A DNA stretch of 64,000 bases from Pontederia crassipes (GCA_030549335.1 CM060196.1:24386501-24450500), one strand, 5' to 3'; shown: positions 25,601-41,600, counted from the stretch's first letter. The notes: a model not told the origin generated them from the letters alone. Program-made: numbers and translations.

Positions 25601-26932
25601 TCAAAAACTAAGAGCATATCTCTTAGCATAATGATCTTACTCCCCCCTCCTGCCAGTTGATCGCAACTAATGATATTATTGCACAAAGTTGGGATATAAT
25701 ATACCTATGCAAGAGGACGTTTCTCACCTCCCTTGAACTGGAACAACACTGAACCTTTGCCTTTGATTTGCACAGTGGAACCATTACAAAATCTCACATG
25801 TCCCTGGATTGTCTCATCCAAGTTGTGGAATTTATTCCATTTGCCCTGACATGTGATTGCTTGCTCCATTATTTAAGTATCAGATGTCTGTGGTGAAGCT
25901 TTGTTTGACATTAGTTCGTGGCTCCACCTTGTCTTCATTTAGCAAATCAAGTTCAGAATTCTCAACACTTGCAGACATTAGCAAGATTGGCTCCTCCTCT
26001 TCCACACACGAGAGATTTGCTTCTTCAGTATCTGATTTGCTCTTGCATTCAGATGCATAGTGCCCCATCTTGCTGCAGTTGAAGCACTTGATATGACTCT
26101 TGTCACGACCACCTCTGCCCGAGCCATCCTTGCTCGGTGATTTGCCATGCTCCCAGCCTCTGCCCCGGCCACGCCCACCTCGATTAATGGAATTTGGGTT
26201 TTTACCCTTTTTGTTTGATGGCACATCACCCATTCTTCTGGCGTGATTGCCACTCGCTTGAGTGAGCAAGAGTTCCCTAGTTTGATTGCCACTGGGTGCA
26301 CGCTGACGTGCGCACTCCTCCCATGCCTTCAATCTTCCGACTGCCTCTTCAAAAGACATGGTATTGAGATCACAGAACTGCTCAATACCAACGATGACCG
26401 GAAAGAACTTGTCTGGCACGCTATTGAGAAGCTTCTTTACCAGTGTCGCATCATCCAACGTTGACCCCAAGTTGATGTACTTTGCTGCTGATGTACTTAG
26501 CAGCTAGCTTATTTGCGTACTCATCCAAAGTCTCCCCTTCCTTCGTCCGCAATGACTCAAAATCACTCTTGAGAGTTGATAGACGTGCAGCCTTCACGCG
26601 ATTTGCACCAGCAATTCGCGTTTTGAGGCTGTCCCAAGCTCCTTGATTGTTTTCTTCTTTGCTACCTGCAAAAGAATGTCTTCAGGAAGAGTTTGGAGAA
26701 GATACACCCTTGCCAACTTGTACTTCTTGGCATCCACAGTAGCTCCGACCTCTGGTTCCACCGCTTCCCAAACTCCTTGGGCATCCATCAAAGCTTCCAC
26801 CTTAATTGCCCAGGTGGTGTAGTTGGTAGTCGTAACTTGCGGGTAACGAAATGGCACTCCACCGCCTTCCTTCGCAGCTACATTATGAGGAATCATCGAC
26901 ATGGTTTCTGGTCGGATATACTTGGGCATTCA
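22700..26932 (-). pseudogene. Degenerate copia gag-pol
   Basis: Right to left. The gag N-terminal segment (26929-26594) starts with a run of TTNYTTWAIKVEALMDAQGVWEAV. The rest of gag (26470-25880) has the CCHC zinc knuckle CFNCSKMGHYASEC. GAG-pre-integrase (25686-25318) has WLWHAQLGHANF and the C-x2-C pair. The integrase core (25300-24574) has VVDDYTRWMWV, a TAPYTPQ motif followed by a stop, and FGCIAHM. RT (23990-23600) has GYVQCLGIDFDEVFAPV and HHLDVKSAFLN; the YVDDLVV box is at about 23555. RNase H (23359-22860) has RPDLSYAVG, YNDSDLAGD and VALSSFEAKFMAA. Several stops and frameshifts separate these pieces, so it is not functional. Confidence 0.92.
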
Positions 26933-26967
26933 ATCTGGTCTCTAAATCAGCAGGCTTTGATACCAAG

Positions 26968-27237
26968 TGATAGCAAATAACCTTTTGGAACAGAGTTGAA
27001 AAAACTGGAGGCAAAGGAATAATAACCCGACTTGAATTTTTATTAATCATCTCAAACTATTTATAACAAGGTTCTAACAGACTTGATAGATAAAAAAATT
27101 TAAATCAGAAAACAATTTGTTTCTATCCTAATCAACTAAACTAGGTGATAGAGATAAAAGTTTATTTCCTAACGAGAAAACTAAACTTATCAACAAACTA
27201 GATAACTTCTACTGATGTCAGGATTAATTTTCCAACA
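26968..27237 (-). repeat. Copia 5' LTR (270 bp)
   Basis: The longer of the two LTRs, flanked inside by the tRNA-Met primer-binding site and outside by TCCCC. Confidence 0.95.
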
Positions 27238-27242
27238 TCCCC

Positions 27243-27450
27243 TAGCGCCGGCAACCTCACTGGTGACCTCTAGCTCGGCCGCTTCCGAGCTCGTCTGCAC
27301 CAGCTGCCAACTGTCATCATCGAGGTCACCTTCGTGTTCCTAACACGAGCCAGACGGAGTTCGTCTCTTGTGGCATGGCCCTGACCATTTGGCATCTGGT
27401 CGTTGTTCTACCGTCGCTTCCGAGTTTTCGTGCAGTAGGCTCTCTTTTTG
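27243..27450 (+). other. Right half of the sequence split by the copia insertion
   Basis: It has the same elevated GC content as 21430-22455, and the frame across the two halves (ending DLFNASYLCAS on the left and continuing PSAGNLTGDL on the right) is open over the junction once the element and one TCCCC are ignored. A stop (TAG) follows at about 27272. Product unknown. Confidence 0.4.
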
Positions 27451-27960
27451 AATCCAGCTTTACCTATTCATCTCCCTCCAATAAGAAAACTCCTCTGCTA
27501 ATTCATTATTATTAATAATTAATATGGAAGATGTTTTGGAGATAAAGTAACGCATTATCGCACCAGCCTTTTGGAAGAAAATAAATGATATATATATATA
27601 TATATTATTACACCATTTCATATTCTAAAAAAAATTAAGAAAAAAATATAAATAGAAAATTTGAGAAAAAAGATAGCTACCAATACTCAATGGAGAGCAA
27701 TTTGAAACTCCATCTAAACATGAGCTTTATATAAATATAAGATAAGATATTGGATGCAAAAAATAGTAGTGCCAAGAAAACAAGCCTGAGAATAATGGAT
27801 AAATAGTCTTTAATCCCTAAGTCTAGCATATGTATCAAACTTATTATTTAGCTTTAAATGGTGGGAGTAAACTTTCCATACAATCATCTAACTTTACTTA
27901 TATTCTCAGGGATTTAATGGGCATGCTCCCTAATCAATAAAGGAGCATGTTACTCCCTAT
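27451..27960. other. AT-rich spacer
   Basis: A short (TA)n run lies at 27588-27606. Nothing coding is seen. Confidence 0.5.
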
Positions 27961-28871
27961 CATGTGAGTCATTCAATTTAATTTGGATGGTAGATGATTA
28001 AATGTGGGGTTCAACACCACCTTAGTAGAGGCTCATCCTGTTTAATGCCGGTTCAACTGCTCTAGTTTTTTTTTCTCTCTCTTCATCCGGCATGATCTTC
28101 TCGTCGGACGTGACCAACCACCTCCGCTCGATCTCACCAGAGCGATCTCGAGGATCTCCTCGCTAGACGCGATCTCGTGAATCTTTTCGCCGGACGTGAC
28201 CTCGTCTAACTCCTTTGCCGGACGTGACCTCGCAGGATCTTGTCCTACTTGTTCCCAAACTCGCCAGATCTTTGGCTCCTGAAGTCGCCTGTTGTTGTGA
28301 CCTCATTTCTTGCATCGCCACCGCACGTGACCTCCTCGCCGTCCGAGAAGGAAAAGCTCCACGAAGCCCACGCAAAAGCTCCTCAAGCCCTCCTCGTCGG
28401 CACTCAGAGAGGAGGACAAATCGCCAAGCCAAACGCTTGCTATGGTTACTGGGCAAGTTCGAGAGGAAGTGAGGTCCATGGGAACGTGTTTCGTGGCTTG
28501 TCCTGGAGGGAGGATGACGACGACGGGCCGGGGAGGAGGTCACAACCAGTGTCGAGGTAGGAAGCAAGTCGTGTTGTCCGGCAAGTTTGGGAGGTCGATG
28601 AGGATGCGTGCGGCAGCGCGTCCTGGAGAGAAAAGGACGATGGCAGCGGAAGGTGGGCCGGCAGGTAATGTGGTTCGGAGATCTTGTCGGCGAAGGGACA
28701 ATCACTCCTTTAGGGCACGATTCGTGCGAGGAGAGAGAAATTACGAGAGAGAAAAATACCAACTTGAACTGGCATTAAATTGGTATTAAACCGGATGAGT
28801 CTGCACCTAAAAAGCTAATTGAACCACACATGTAATCATCTACCATTCAAAATAGATCGAACGACTCATAT
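27961..28871. mobile_element. TIR element with GC-rich interior
   Basis: Inverted arms of about 100 bp: left from 27962 (ATGTGAGTCATTC, GGATGGTAGATGATTA, TGTGGGGTTCAA, GGCTCATCCTGTTTAATGCC) and right reverse complemented from 28870 (ATATGAGTCGTTC, GAATGGTAGATGATTA, TGTGTGGTTCAA, CAGACTCATCCGGTTTAATACC). Between them, 28090-28700 is GC-rich with a reiterated GCCGGACGTGACCTCG motif (28100-28235). Reading frames there give no recognisable protein. The long arms resemble Mutator-like non-autonomous elements, but I did not find a target duplication. Confidence 0.6.
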
Positions 28872-30280
28872 TATTAAAACTCTTGCGAGAAGATCGACCA
28901 TCGCAAGAGGAAGTCATGACCGTCAGGTGCGGGCGAGGTGATTAAATGGCGTCGCTCAGAGGAGGAAAGACGATCGGATGCTGTCAGAGAAAAAAAGAAC
29001 CTTTGGAGGATCGGTCGAATGAGGAGAGAGAAAGTAGAGAAAAAATATGAAAAAAATAGATTTTATTTTTTTATATGCTGAACAATAAGGACAAAGAGCG
29101 TAAAATATATTCTACACAATAGTAAATAAAAAATTATCTAATTAATTAATTCATAATTCATTATAAATTAATTATTAATTAATAAACGTACGATATGCTA
29201 CCTCTAACATAAATATTAAATTATCAATTTATCGTGCAGAATAAATCTAAACTTACCGCTCAAAATTGAACTATATAGTACATACTCCTTTTAACTTAAA
29301 AATATTATTATTTCTTTGCTACTTGAACATGAAAATGCACATAACACACAGCGATGGCAAGTTTCCATTGCCTCAGCTTATGTGGCTGTCAGGTGCATGA
29401 TTTTCGTTTTTTTCCCCATGTCGACATTTATTAAAAGATTATAAGTGCTGACGTGGTATACAGAGAAAGTTAGTGTGGCCAATCACCATTCACCTAGGCA
29501 GGCAAAGTAATGGAAATCGGTCATCGCGATGCCTTCTTAATTAGGACATTTTTTATGGCCACTTAGGAGAGAGAAAATAAGTCACGGCATCGTCTGCACA
29601 AATTTCGACACATGTCTATTCTTACCGGAAGATTATTTTTTAGATTACATAAGTTATTTCGCTATTTTTTGGGGAAAATAACATCTTTTTAATAGGAGCT
29701 GGATGAGTCCGATGATTTATTCGTCCTCATCCAAATACTATCGACGAATATCATAGATAAGTTACCATAAGATATCCTTCAAATAACAAAATATTTTCAC
29801 CTATTCTTGTCGACTGCATCCCGCAACCAAACAAGTACAACACCATATATGGGATAAAATGAATTTTCTGCTATCTCTGCTTTTATATGTATTCCAATTC
29901 AAGCTTGTGTATTGGTGAAAGAAATGCCTCTTCCCGCTGCGTGATCATGTTCTTTGCATTACTCATATGATTTTTTTTAAAAAAAATGAAAAGTGCAACT
30001 ACTAAATTATTTGATTGAAAAAATCTAATACGTATTTTTAACTTTTACATGAATGAAAAGAATGATTTCATCACAACTAAAATTTTTAAAATAGCGACCT
30101 TGATTAGGTAGATAAGAAAAAGATACCATTAAAAAAAAATGAGATTGGTCATGACACAAACAAAGGAAATAAAGATAGGATGTGTATCCAATACCTTATC
30201 AATTCTAAGTTAGTATACTTAGGTTGACATGTACCAATCTTAAAATTTCCTAATTCATATATTTTGTATTCAAAGTGTGG
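28872..30280. other. Spacer without a gene
   Basis: AT-rich; no domain, RNA gene or well-bounded repeat recognised. Confidence 0.5.
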
Positions 30281-30425
30281 ATGAAATTAACCCTCTCATC
30301 CCATTAATTTACATTCAAACATGATTTAATTAAACATTCGTTACACCTAACCTTATCAACCCCATCACTACACCATCCTAATCCATTCCTCTTAAATTAA
30401 ATTACCAAATAAAGCCTTTCACATA
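30281..30425 (-). mobile_element. MITE family A, short inverted copy
   Basis: Reverse complemented it reads TTTGGTAATTTAATTTAAG, then GGATTAGGATGGTGTAGTG and GTAAATTAATGGGATGAG, matching the 5' part of the copies at 14881 and 55725. Confidence 0.5.
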
Positions 30426-31057
30426 CCATCTAGATAATATACTATAGATCAAAGTATAATTACAAGCAAAGAATAAGAGTTGTGCATCTTTATAATGTCA
30501 TAACTAAGTTGTATAAGAATCAACTAATTGTTTTCAAATCAAAATAACTCTTAAGAAAGTAAATTTGACAGTGTTAATTACCATCGGAAAAACCCTTGAA
30601 GCTTACTGCGTCCGCCTCCGGTAGCTCCAATCACTGCATCATAAACTTCTCGGCACAATGACGCCCCAATCTTTTCTTCCGCCGGCCTCCCTATCTCCGC
30701 CTTCCTCAACCACGTCGGAATCCCTTACTCGATCAATCCCATCGGGAGCCTATTCCTAACTTCTCATATCTGGTCTCCTGCATCTACTTCCGGCGCCGCG
30801 AGCTGACCACCGCTGCCTCCGCAGGCCCGCGTATGGCACATCCGCCGGAGAAAAGGGCTGCCTGCGCGCGGAAAGACGAACTAGGACGGTGCATTCGTAG
30901 TGCGCCTCCGCGCGCTTCGCGAAGGTTCTACACGCTCGCGACCCCTTCCACGTCACAACAACAAATCTGAGCCGTCGGATACTTCCGACGGACGGCTGGA
31001 GTCTCAACAGCGGAATCTGAAGTCCTATTGGTCGAGAGCACGGACCTTGCAACTTTC
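30426..31057. other. Upstream region of the BiP gene
   Basis: The first 170 bp are AT-rich. From about 30600 GC content rises and no coding similarity is seen. An inverted repeat CCGTCGGA/TCCGACGG lies at 30972-30991. An ATTGG (reverse CCAAT) occurs at 31027-31031. This is probably the distal BiP promoter. Confidence 0.5.
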
Positions 31058-31073
31058 ATTGGTCCACGTCATC
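31058..31073 (+). promoter_or_regulatory. P-UPRE / ERSE-II unfolded-protein-response element
   Basis: ATTGGTCCACGTCATC is an exact match to the plant UPR element P-UPRE, and its first 11 bases fit ERSE-II (ATTGG-N-CCACG). It is 100 bp upstream of the TATA box. Known trans-factors for this element are the ER-stress bZIPs (bZIP60/bZIP28 class) with NF-Y. It predicts ER-stress induction of BiP. Confidence 0.93.
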
Positions 31074-31116
31074 TCCGATGACATGTTTCCCTGTTCGCGG
31101 ACCCGACTATCGCGTC

Positions 31117-31122
31117 CACGTG
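31117..31122 (+). promoter_or_regulatory. G-box in the BiP promoter
   Basis: CACGTG within CGTCCACGTGTCCG, a bZIP/bHLH site 44 bp downstream of the UPR element and 51 bp upstream of the TATA box. It may cooperate with it; this is inference. Confidence 0.5.
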
Positions 31123-31172
31123 TCCGCATCACGTTCGTAGCTCTCGACCCGGATCCGAGCCCTCTTCCTCCG

Positions 31173-31180
31173 TATAAATA
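31173..31180 (+). promoter_or_regulatory. TATA box of BiP
   Basis: TATAAATA, 158 bp upstream of the start codon, giving a leader of roughly 130 bp. Confidence 0.85.
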
Positions 31181-31337
31181 TATCAACAAATTCCCTCCGA
31201 CGAGAACAGAAGAGCGAGAGAAGCCGCCGAGAAGTTCCCGAGGGCGACGAGCGGGGAAGCGGTTTGGGACTACATTAGCGATCGTGAGCGTCTTCGGTCG
31301 AGGGGGGAAGAGGAGGAAGGGGTCGGAGGGGAGAGCA

Positions 31338-34858
<3,521 letters not shown>

Positions 34859-35628
34859 AAAAACCGTTTTTTTTTTTTTTATTTCTTCTTCCAAGTTCAA
34901 AAGGTTATTCGACTTGTAATTTTGTAAAACTCTTTTTAGGATGATCATAGGCATGTTATGGCAAGTACTATATGCCATCAGAAGGGACGCGGGGAAATTG
35001 CAATCAAGCGCTCCCGCATGTTTCTAGATTCTCGAATGGAAGCTCTTTTGAAACAAAAAACAAATTAATGATGCGTTATGTTTTTTCTTTCTTTGCTCTG
35101 GTTTAATTAATGTTTATGAGAATATTTTGTACTTCGGCCACCTGATTCTTGCTGTTTTCCACGTGTTGTATCCGGCTACCACTTCACTGCTATGACATGA
35201 CTAAAGTGTCCTAGACATATGAATCAAGAATGTGCGGATGATTTTCTTTTTCTAGCCAAAATTTAAATTTCAATGGGCACAACCGGATGTTTGGCATGAG
35301 ATTAGCTCCCTTGGAACGAAGAATATTTTTGGAGAATAAGAAATTTTATTTAAGAGAATATAATATTTTTTTCATATTTTTATTTTTTGATAATTTATTT
35401 TATAATAATAAATATTTGACATTTAAGTGCGATGAACCTTCACCTATCCAACCGGGCAAATCACATCCACCATCCATCGGAGATCCTATGCCCTCGTTCT
35501 GCTAAGGGGGTGTCCCTTAAATTCTTAATTTAATTTAAGAGCTTAATTTTCCCGGTTGTTATTTATCCTTTTAATACCTTGTTTTAAGCTGTCTTATTTT
35601 CTTTCACCTCAGTCGCCCGCCTTCCGCC
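34859..35628. other. Spacer between BiP and TFB4
   Basis: It begins with the BiP 3' untranslated region (poly-T at 34866-34880) and ends with the short TFB4 promoter. The genes are head-to-tail on the same strand. No TATA box is evident for TFB4. Confidence 0.55.
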
Positions 35629-38600
35629 ATGAACGCTCCCTCGAATCTCTATTCTGGTAAGTCGACCACTCCGCTTAGTCCCCTGTGGCCTCCACTTCCG
35701 GCTACTACGCTTACTGCATCTTAAAACCCTCGGCAGACGACGTCAGCCTTGTCGTCGTCCTCGTCGATGCTAACCCCTTCTTCTTGGCCGCCGCCGCCGC
35801 CGCCGCCTCCTCACCGCCATCTGCCGCTTCTCTCCCGTTCTCCGACTTCCTCAAACACGTAAGAAGAAACCCTTAACTTGATTGGAATCCATCTCCCCGA
35901 TTCTAAAGATTATTTTTTTTGTCCTAACTAAATAGGTCATCCCCTTCCTGAATTCCCTTCTCCTTCACCACCAACATAACCATATCGTGCTCATTGCCAC
36001 TGGCGTCAACTCCTGCGGCTATATCTACGACTCGGCGGCTGGAGACGGACCTGATAGCGGCGACCTGAATGCCGTGCGCTCGCAGATCCTCCGGAAGTTG
36101 GAGGAGCTTGTGGCTAAGGATTGGCGGCTCGCGAAGAAGGCACGCGACGATGTTGTCGCCGGCAGCGTCTCGTCCTTGCTCTCCGGTTCTCTGTCGCTCG
36201 CCCTTTGTTGTATCATCTCGTTTCACAATTTTCCTTTTGGTTTAAAAGTTGCAAGTTTTGGACTGCACTTGGAATCCTTGACCTTTAGAACAGATATACA
36301 GAGGATCTTCCGGTCTGGGGCTCGGCATCCGCAGCCCCGGGTAAGCTTTGCTTTCTATTCCTGTAAACAGGTGGTGGCTGGTGCTGCATTGCAATGCTTG
36401 TGAGCAAGTTAGTGAGAATTAGATGATCATGTTCGATGCTTCAACACATAGATAACCCTTGCACTAGAAAACTGCGGTTACTAATTGAAGCGAAGTTTTG
36501 GTATCTGATTTTCTAATGTTCGATTTCAGAGGAGGCCTAAACCCACATCTTCTAGTATGAACTTTTCCTTTTTTCTTTTTTTTTTGAGAAATAGTATGAA
36601 CTTTATTTATCAATTATTTAATTAATAAATACTTAAGTATTTTTTTAATTTTTCAATTTGATTGAATTTCTCTAAAAAACTCGATTGAATGTTTCTAACA
36701 TTTAGATAGATTTGGGTGTCAGATCTTGTGCCTTCATGGATCTCCAGATGGGCCAGAACAGTATGCCTTCTGCTTGGTGCTTTCTGATTGTTATAACATC
36801 TGCATTCATGAGATAAATTACTTGATTGTTATAGGCAAAATAGTTTTTGCTTACCTCTAACAAGGAAAATTTGGCAGATATGTCGCCGTCATGAATGCAA
36901 TATTTTCAGCGCAACGATCTATGGTATAACATCTGATTCATGAGATCCAACTCTTAGTTTGTTTCGTAGAGATTTCTGTGCCATGACAATTATGCCAGAT
37001 GATCATCTAGATCTTCCACAGAGTTTCATATGATGAGCCTAGTGTTGGAACCTTTTTTCTTGTACTCACTTTGCTTAGTGTCACATTATGGATATAGCAT
37101 TGCCCACAGGTGAGGTAGATTTTTTATGCTCGTCTCTTTGCTTATTGAAGCCAAGTCTGGCAGAAGGTGATGTATACTCGTGTCTGCTTAGCTTGATCTT
37201 GATCAAGTTTCTTTCACTAGATTTCAATTTGTGATACTTGAAGTCATTTAACTATGGCAATGTGTGATCCATTATTGTGTGTGCTAATTTGATAAGCAGC
37301 ACCAACATTGTCTTCATTGGATTTGGGCGATATTATTTCTATTTGAACATATTATCACATCGAAAGTCCATGTTCTAAGTTAGGTGTTTTGAATTCTCTC
37401 TGATGTTGATGTTTGTCTACATATGCATTCACTATTGTGATATCCATCATCCCTGAAACCCAGACACCAGGTTTACAGTAGAGTAACCATCGTAGTTCAC
37501 ATGCACTCATGTGTCCAGAACCTCTTCACACCTTTACATGTTCCACTTATTTTGGATCTCTAACATCTAGTAGAATTATCTAAAACAGTACTTGGTTATC
37601 AATGCAATCGTCCAGTGGCACTATACTTGATCCTTATGTCACCAGTAGTTCCAGAAGAAACAAAAAATAAATAAATAGTCCTCTTCTTTCTTCTGATACC
37701 TGCTAACATAACCATGTCCTTACTCTCCAGCTTTACTGCCATCGCAGATAGCAGCATCCTGCATTGATTATTTCTCTTCCCCAACAACAAAAACCGAGTG
37801 AGAATCTTGATGATCGCCTTCTTTGTCTCTTGTAACATCCTTGAACACAGGACTCCCTCATCCTCCTTCCTAACATTTTGTACATGTCATGAAACAATTG
37901 ACTTTTTATGCAATGTTGCTCACCGACTCGCAGGGGCGGACCGAGAGTCAAAAGTCAGGGGGGGCCAAAATAATGAGTAAAAAAACTGACAAAGAGAAGA
38001 TTTGAACTCATTACCTCTACAGAGAGTTTCTAAGCATGCTACCATCAGACCAGAGCAAAAAATATGTCTTTAGGCGACACTAAATGATATTAAGGGGGGC
38101 CAAATTCAAATTTTAATCACAAAATTTACATATTAATATATAGAGTTTAAAAAATTTTAAAATTTTGAGGGGGGCCAGGGCCCCCCTCACCCACAACGTG
38201 GACAGTTCTTTTGTCTTCTCTTTGCCATTTCTCTCTATTAAATCTGTTTGGCTTTTATTTTCTCTCATGATTTGCATAATCATTTCAGTGATCACTGATA
38301 TGACCCCTTCACCAACAAAGAGGAAAAAACAGAGGGAAATTCTTGATGCCCGTCTTCTTTAACTCTTCTCTGCATCCTTCCTGAAGAGTTGTGCTCTTCT
38401 TCTCAAAAAAAAAAAAAAAAGAGTTTGTGTTCTCCTCTACCTTGGCCTATGGCTCCAACAGCACCCTCTATGTTCCTTAGATCAAACAGGAATTTGAATA
38501 TGAATTTTCTGTCCTCCTTGAAAGAACCAATACTAGTTGTTCTTGCCTCTTTTAGCAGCATGCTCCATGGTTAACATAATACATATATGTGATGAAATTT

Positions 38601-41600
38601 GTATTGACATCTTTCATCTTTTGGTGATCCATGTCCATTTCATGAATTTCCTCATAAGAAATTCAATAATGTCTAAATTATTGTATTATCCATGAATAAT
38701 GTGTCTGGCCAATAATTCCTAGATCATTGATATCTCAGGTCCCTATTGATTCATGTATTGTGGGACCACAACACTCTGCATTCTTACAACAGGTTCATGT
38801 AATTAGTAATTACAAACTGGACCATCGCATAAAACATTGCTTAGTCGAACCATATTAAATCCTTTATCCATCTTGTATTCTTATATTATATTCACTTTAC
38901 AGGCTTCATACATTACTGGCGGTGTTTATCTAAAACCGCAACAACTAGATGGGTTATTTGAGTATCTTGCTGTAAGGCATTCCTCCTTTTAGGTTTATAA
39001 TGTTCTCGGATGCCAAGCTTACTAAAACTACATCTTTTTTAGGTGAACATATGAACTAATGATAAATTGCTTTATCATTTTCATGCTTCATCTTTCTGAT
39101 ATTGTACATAAAAGTACTTCTATTCCATGCTAAAATTATGTCCAAGGAATATATGTTTTAGCTAGCTGACAAACTATTTTATTGTTACTAAAATTATGAA
39201 AATCATATGATCCCTTAGAAGTATAGTTTCAGAAGAAAAAAGAAATATATTAAAACTAGATGTGTTTTAAAAGTTATATTTGAATTAATGAGCCTATGCC
39301 TTGCTGTCTTGCAGAACTATCAGATATGATTAGAAATTGTGTTATGAATTATATATTTAGAATGAAATACAAAATTTATGGGTCTGAAACTTGTGTAAAT
39401 TAGGGTTCTAATCCAGTTTGTATCACCTCAAAACAATATGTGTAAAGAAGGTTATGAGGAGAATAAGTGATACCTATCAACTTTTAGAAGTGTGAACAAA
39501 ATAATGAGGTGTCTGTGGTCACGGAAATTTCTGTAAGATTATAAATGTATAAAAAAATTAAAATAAATATATGTTGTAGATTATAGAGTCTGCTTTCAGA
39601 CAGAATTAGTTTTTGGTGATTTGGAAACCAACAATGCTGATAAACGAATTTGAAATCCTTGAGAACCTGATGCCTCAATCTAAATGGTTGATTTGAGACT
39701 GACCAATCTTGAAATAGTCTCTCTAGTAGTATGAATAGTCAATCAAGCCAGCAGAGGTCATGACAGCCAGCATGTGAGCAAAAGTTTGTGGTTCAAGTCA
39801 TTTCATGTGAATTCTTATTATCCCTTAAGTTGGATTTTCTCCTTAGGTGGATTGGCTCAGTTTATGAAAAAGAAACAGTCATGCATACACATAACACGGT
39901 CATCATGCACTCAATCTATAAGGATGCATGTGATATGTGTTTGGTGTGCTCAGGGAAGAACTTTTGTCCATCTGAGCTTATCTCTTATTTCATGTTACTG
40001 ATTGTCTGATTGAGTGTTAATGTCCATTGCTTATATTCTTTGAAAAAGCTTTACTTTGTTCTAGATTCTCAATACTTTCAGATCACTATATCCTGAGAGC
40101 TGTCTCTGCAAAAACATTTCAGGCGGTGTTTGAGACTGATTTGCAGTCTCGTAACTATCTGCAGCTTCCTAAGCCATCTGGAGTTGATTTCCGTGCTTCG
40201 TAAGTTCACAGATTCGATTATTGGATCTTTTCTCTTGGCTGGTCATTGCTTTCCTATTTTAAGGATTCCAGTATAGTTTATTGCTTTGTAACGCCAGACA
40301 ATTTTGAAAATGAAAAATAAAAAAAAAATTCTGTTAGGACTTTTTCTTGTAACCGTCACCACATTTCTCTCATAAATTAACCCTACGTGAGTTGAGGGCC
40401 AACCAGATCTTCCTATGCGCATCACGGCTGGAGAGGAATGAGAGCAGCACCACAAAGACGACATGATGGAAGGAGATGTCCAAGTTGCCAATAATGAGAA
40501 CAGATCTCTTTTACCCATAAGGTACACGAATGGATATGTGCACTGTGACTGATCTCATATTTCTTCTATCATTTCGTTGATTTCCGCATGAGTGGATTAG
40601 TGTTTATTCAGATATTCTAATCGAATACCAATCTAATAGTAGTGTATCCTTTCATTCAATTATCATGGTGACCTGCATGCTTGGAAGAAAAACACGTCGT
40701 ACGGATGCTAGGCACAAAACATCCTGGTCACTTTCCATTTTTTTTTATCGCAGGAAAAATAATTCAGCAAATGTAATCATGATTGGTGTTTCTATAGTAT
40801 GACGATTAGCCGATTCTAAATACAACTTCTGACGCAAGTGGAAAGTGCGATCTGTTATCAAGGCATCATGCCACATTTTCTCACTGATTGCACCATTAGC
40901 ATTAAATTCACACATTTTGTAACTGAGTAGGTATCTTGTGTTGTTTCTGCTACATTATTATTGGCCATTAAACATTTGCATTATAAGTACTCTTTATGAC
41001 TTCATATCGGGGGGTAAGGCATATGGCTACTTACCTTATGGGCACCATTTGATTATAAATCCAGGTTTGCATTTAGTGCCTTCAAAAAAATTCACCTTTG
41101 TTGATGAAACATCATTATCACAGTGCTACAGTATTATCGGGTACTGTAGCACCCAGCAGACTTCGCCCCAAGGTCCCAAGGAGCATATTGTAGCTACATC
41201 AAAATATGTCATACATGTGTTACACTACAGTATCCATATGAAGCATTCTTATTATCTTATCCATTCTAATTTATGTATATCTCCTTGACATTAATCATGT
41301 TCCTTACTCAATTTACCTATGGGTATTCATTTTTCCTTATCTATATGATCTTATTCATGACCTTTTGAACTCTAAAGATAGTTATAGTTTAAATAAGATA
41401 AAACATGAAAGACATTAAATGAAGAGCTCTTATGTTTTGTTGACGACGGTCAACTTGGCCAAAAGGGAGTCGAAAGATACCCCACCGGTCCATATTTCGC
41501 GTTGAGATACTCCGCCCTGGCCAAAAGGGAGTCGAAAGATACTCCACCGGCCTTATTTTAGGGAGTTGAAAGACACTCCAAAATAAGTGTAACATAATGA

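Larger units (their letters stand above)
22456..27242 (-). mobile_element. Full-length Ty1-copia LTR retrotransposon with target duplication
   Basis: The body is 22461-27237 (4777 bp), flanked by the 5-bp duplication TCCCC at 22456-22460 and 27238-27242. LTRs begin TGATAG and end CCAACA in window orientation; the element is transcribed leftward. Immediately inside the right (5') LTR the minus strand reads TGGTATCAAAGCC (26953-26965), a primer site for initiator tRNA-Met. Immediately inside the left (3') LTR it reads AAGGGGGAGTA, a polypurine tract. Gag, integrase, RT and RNase H regions occur in copia order but are broken by stops and frameshifts, so the copy is not autonomous. Confidence 0.97.

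Noticed and set aside
37801..37818. AGAATCTTGATGAT, 14 bases like the start of miR172
   Set aside because: The remaining bases differ and no complementary arm able to form a miR172-type hairpin lies nearby; treated as chance.
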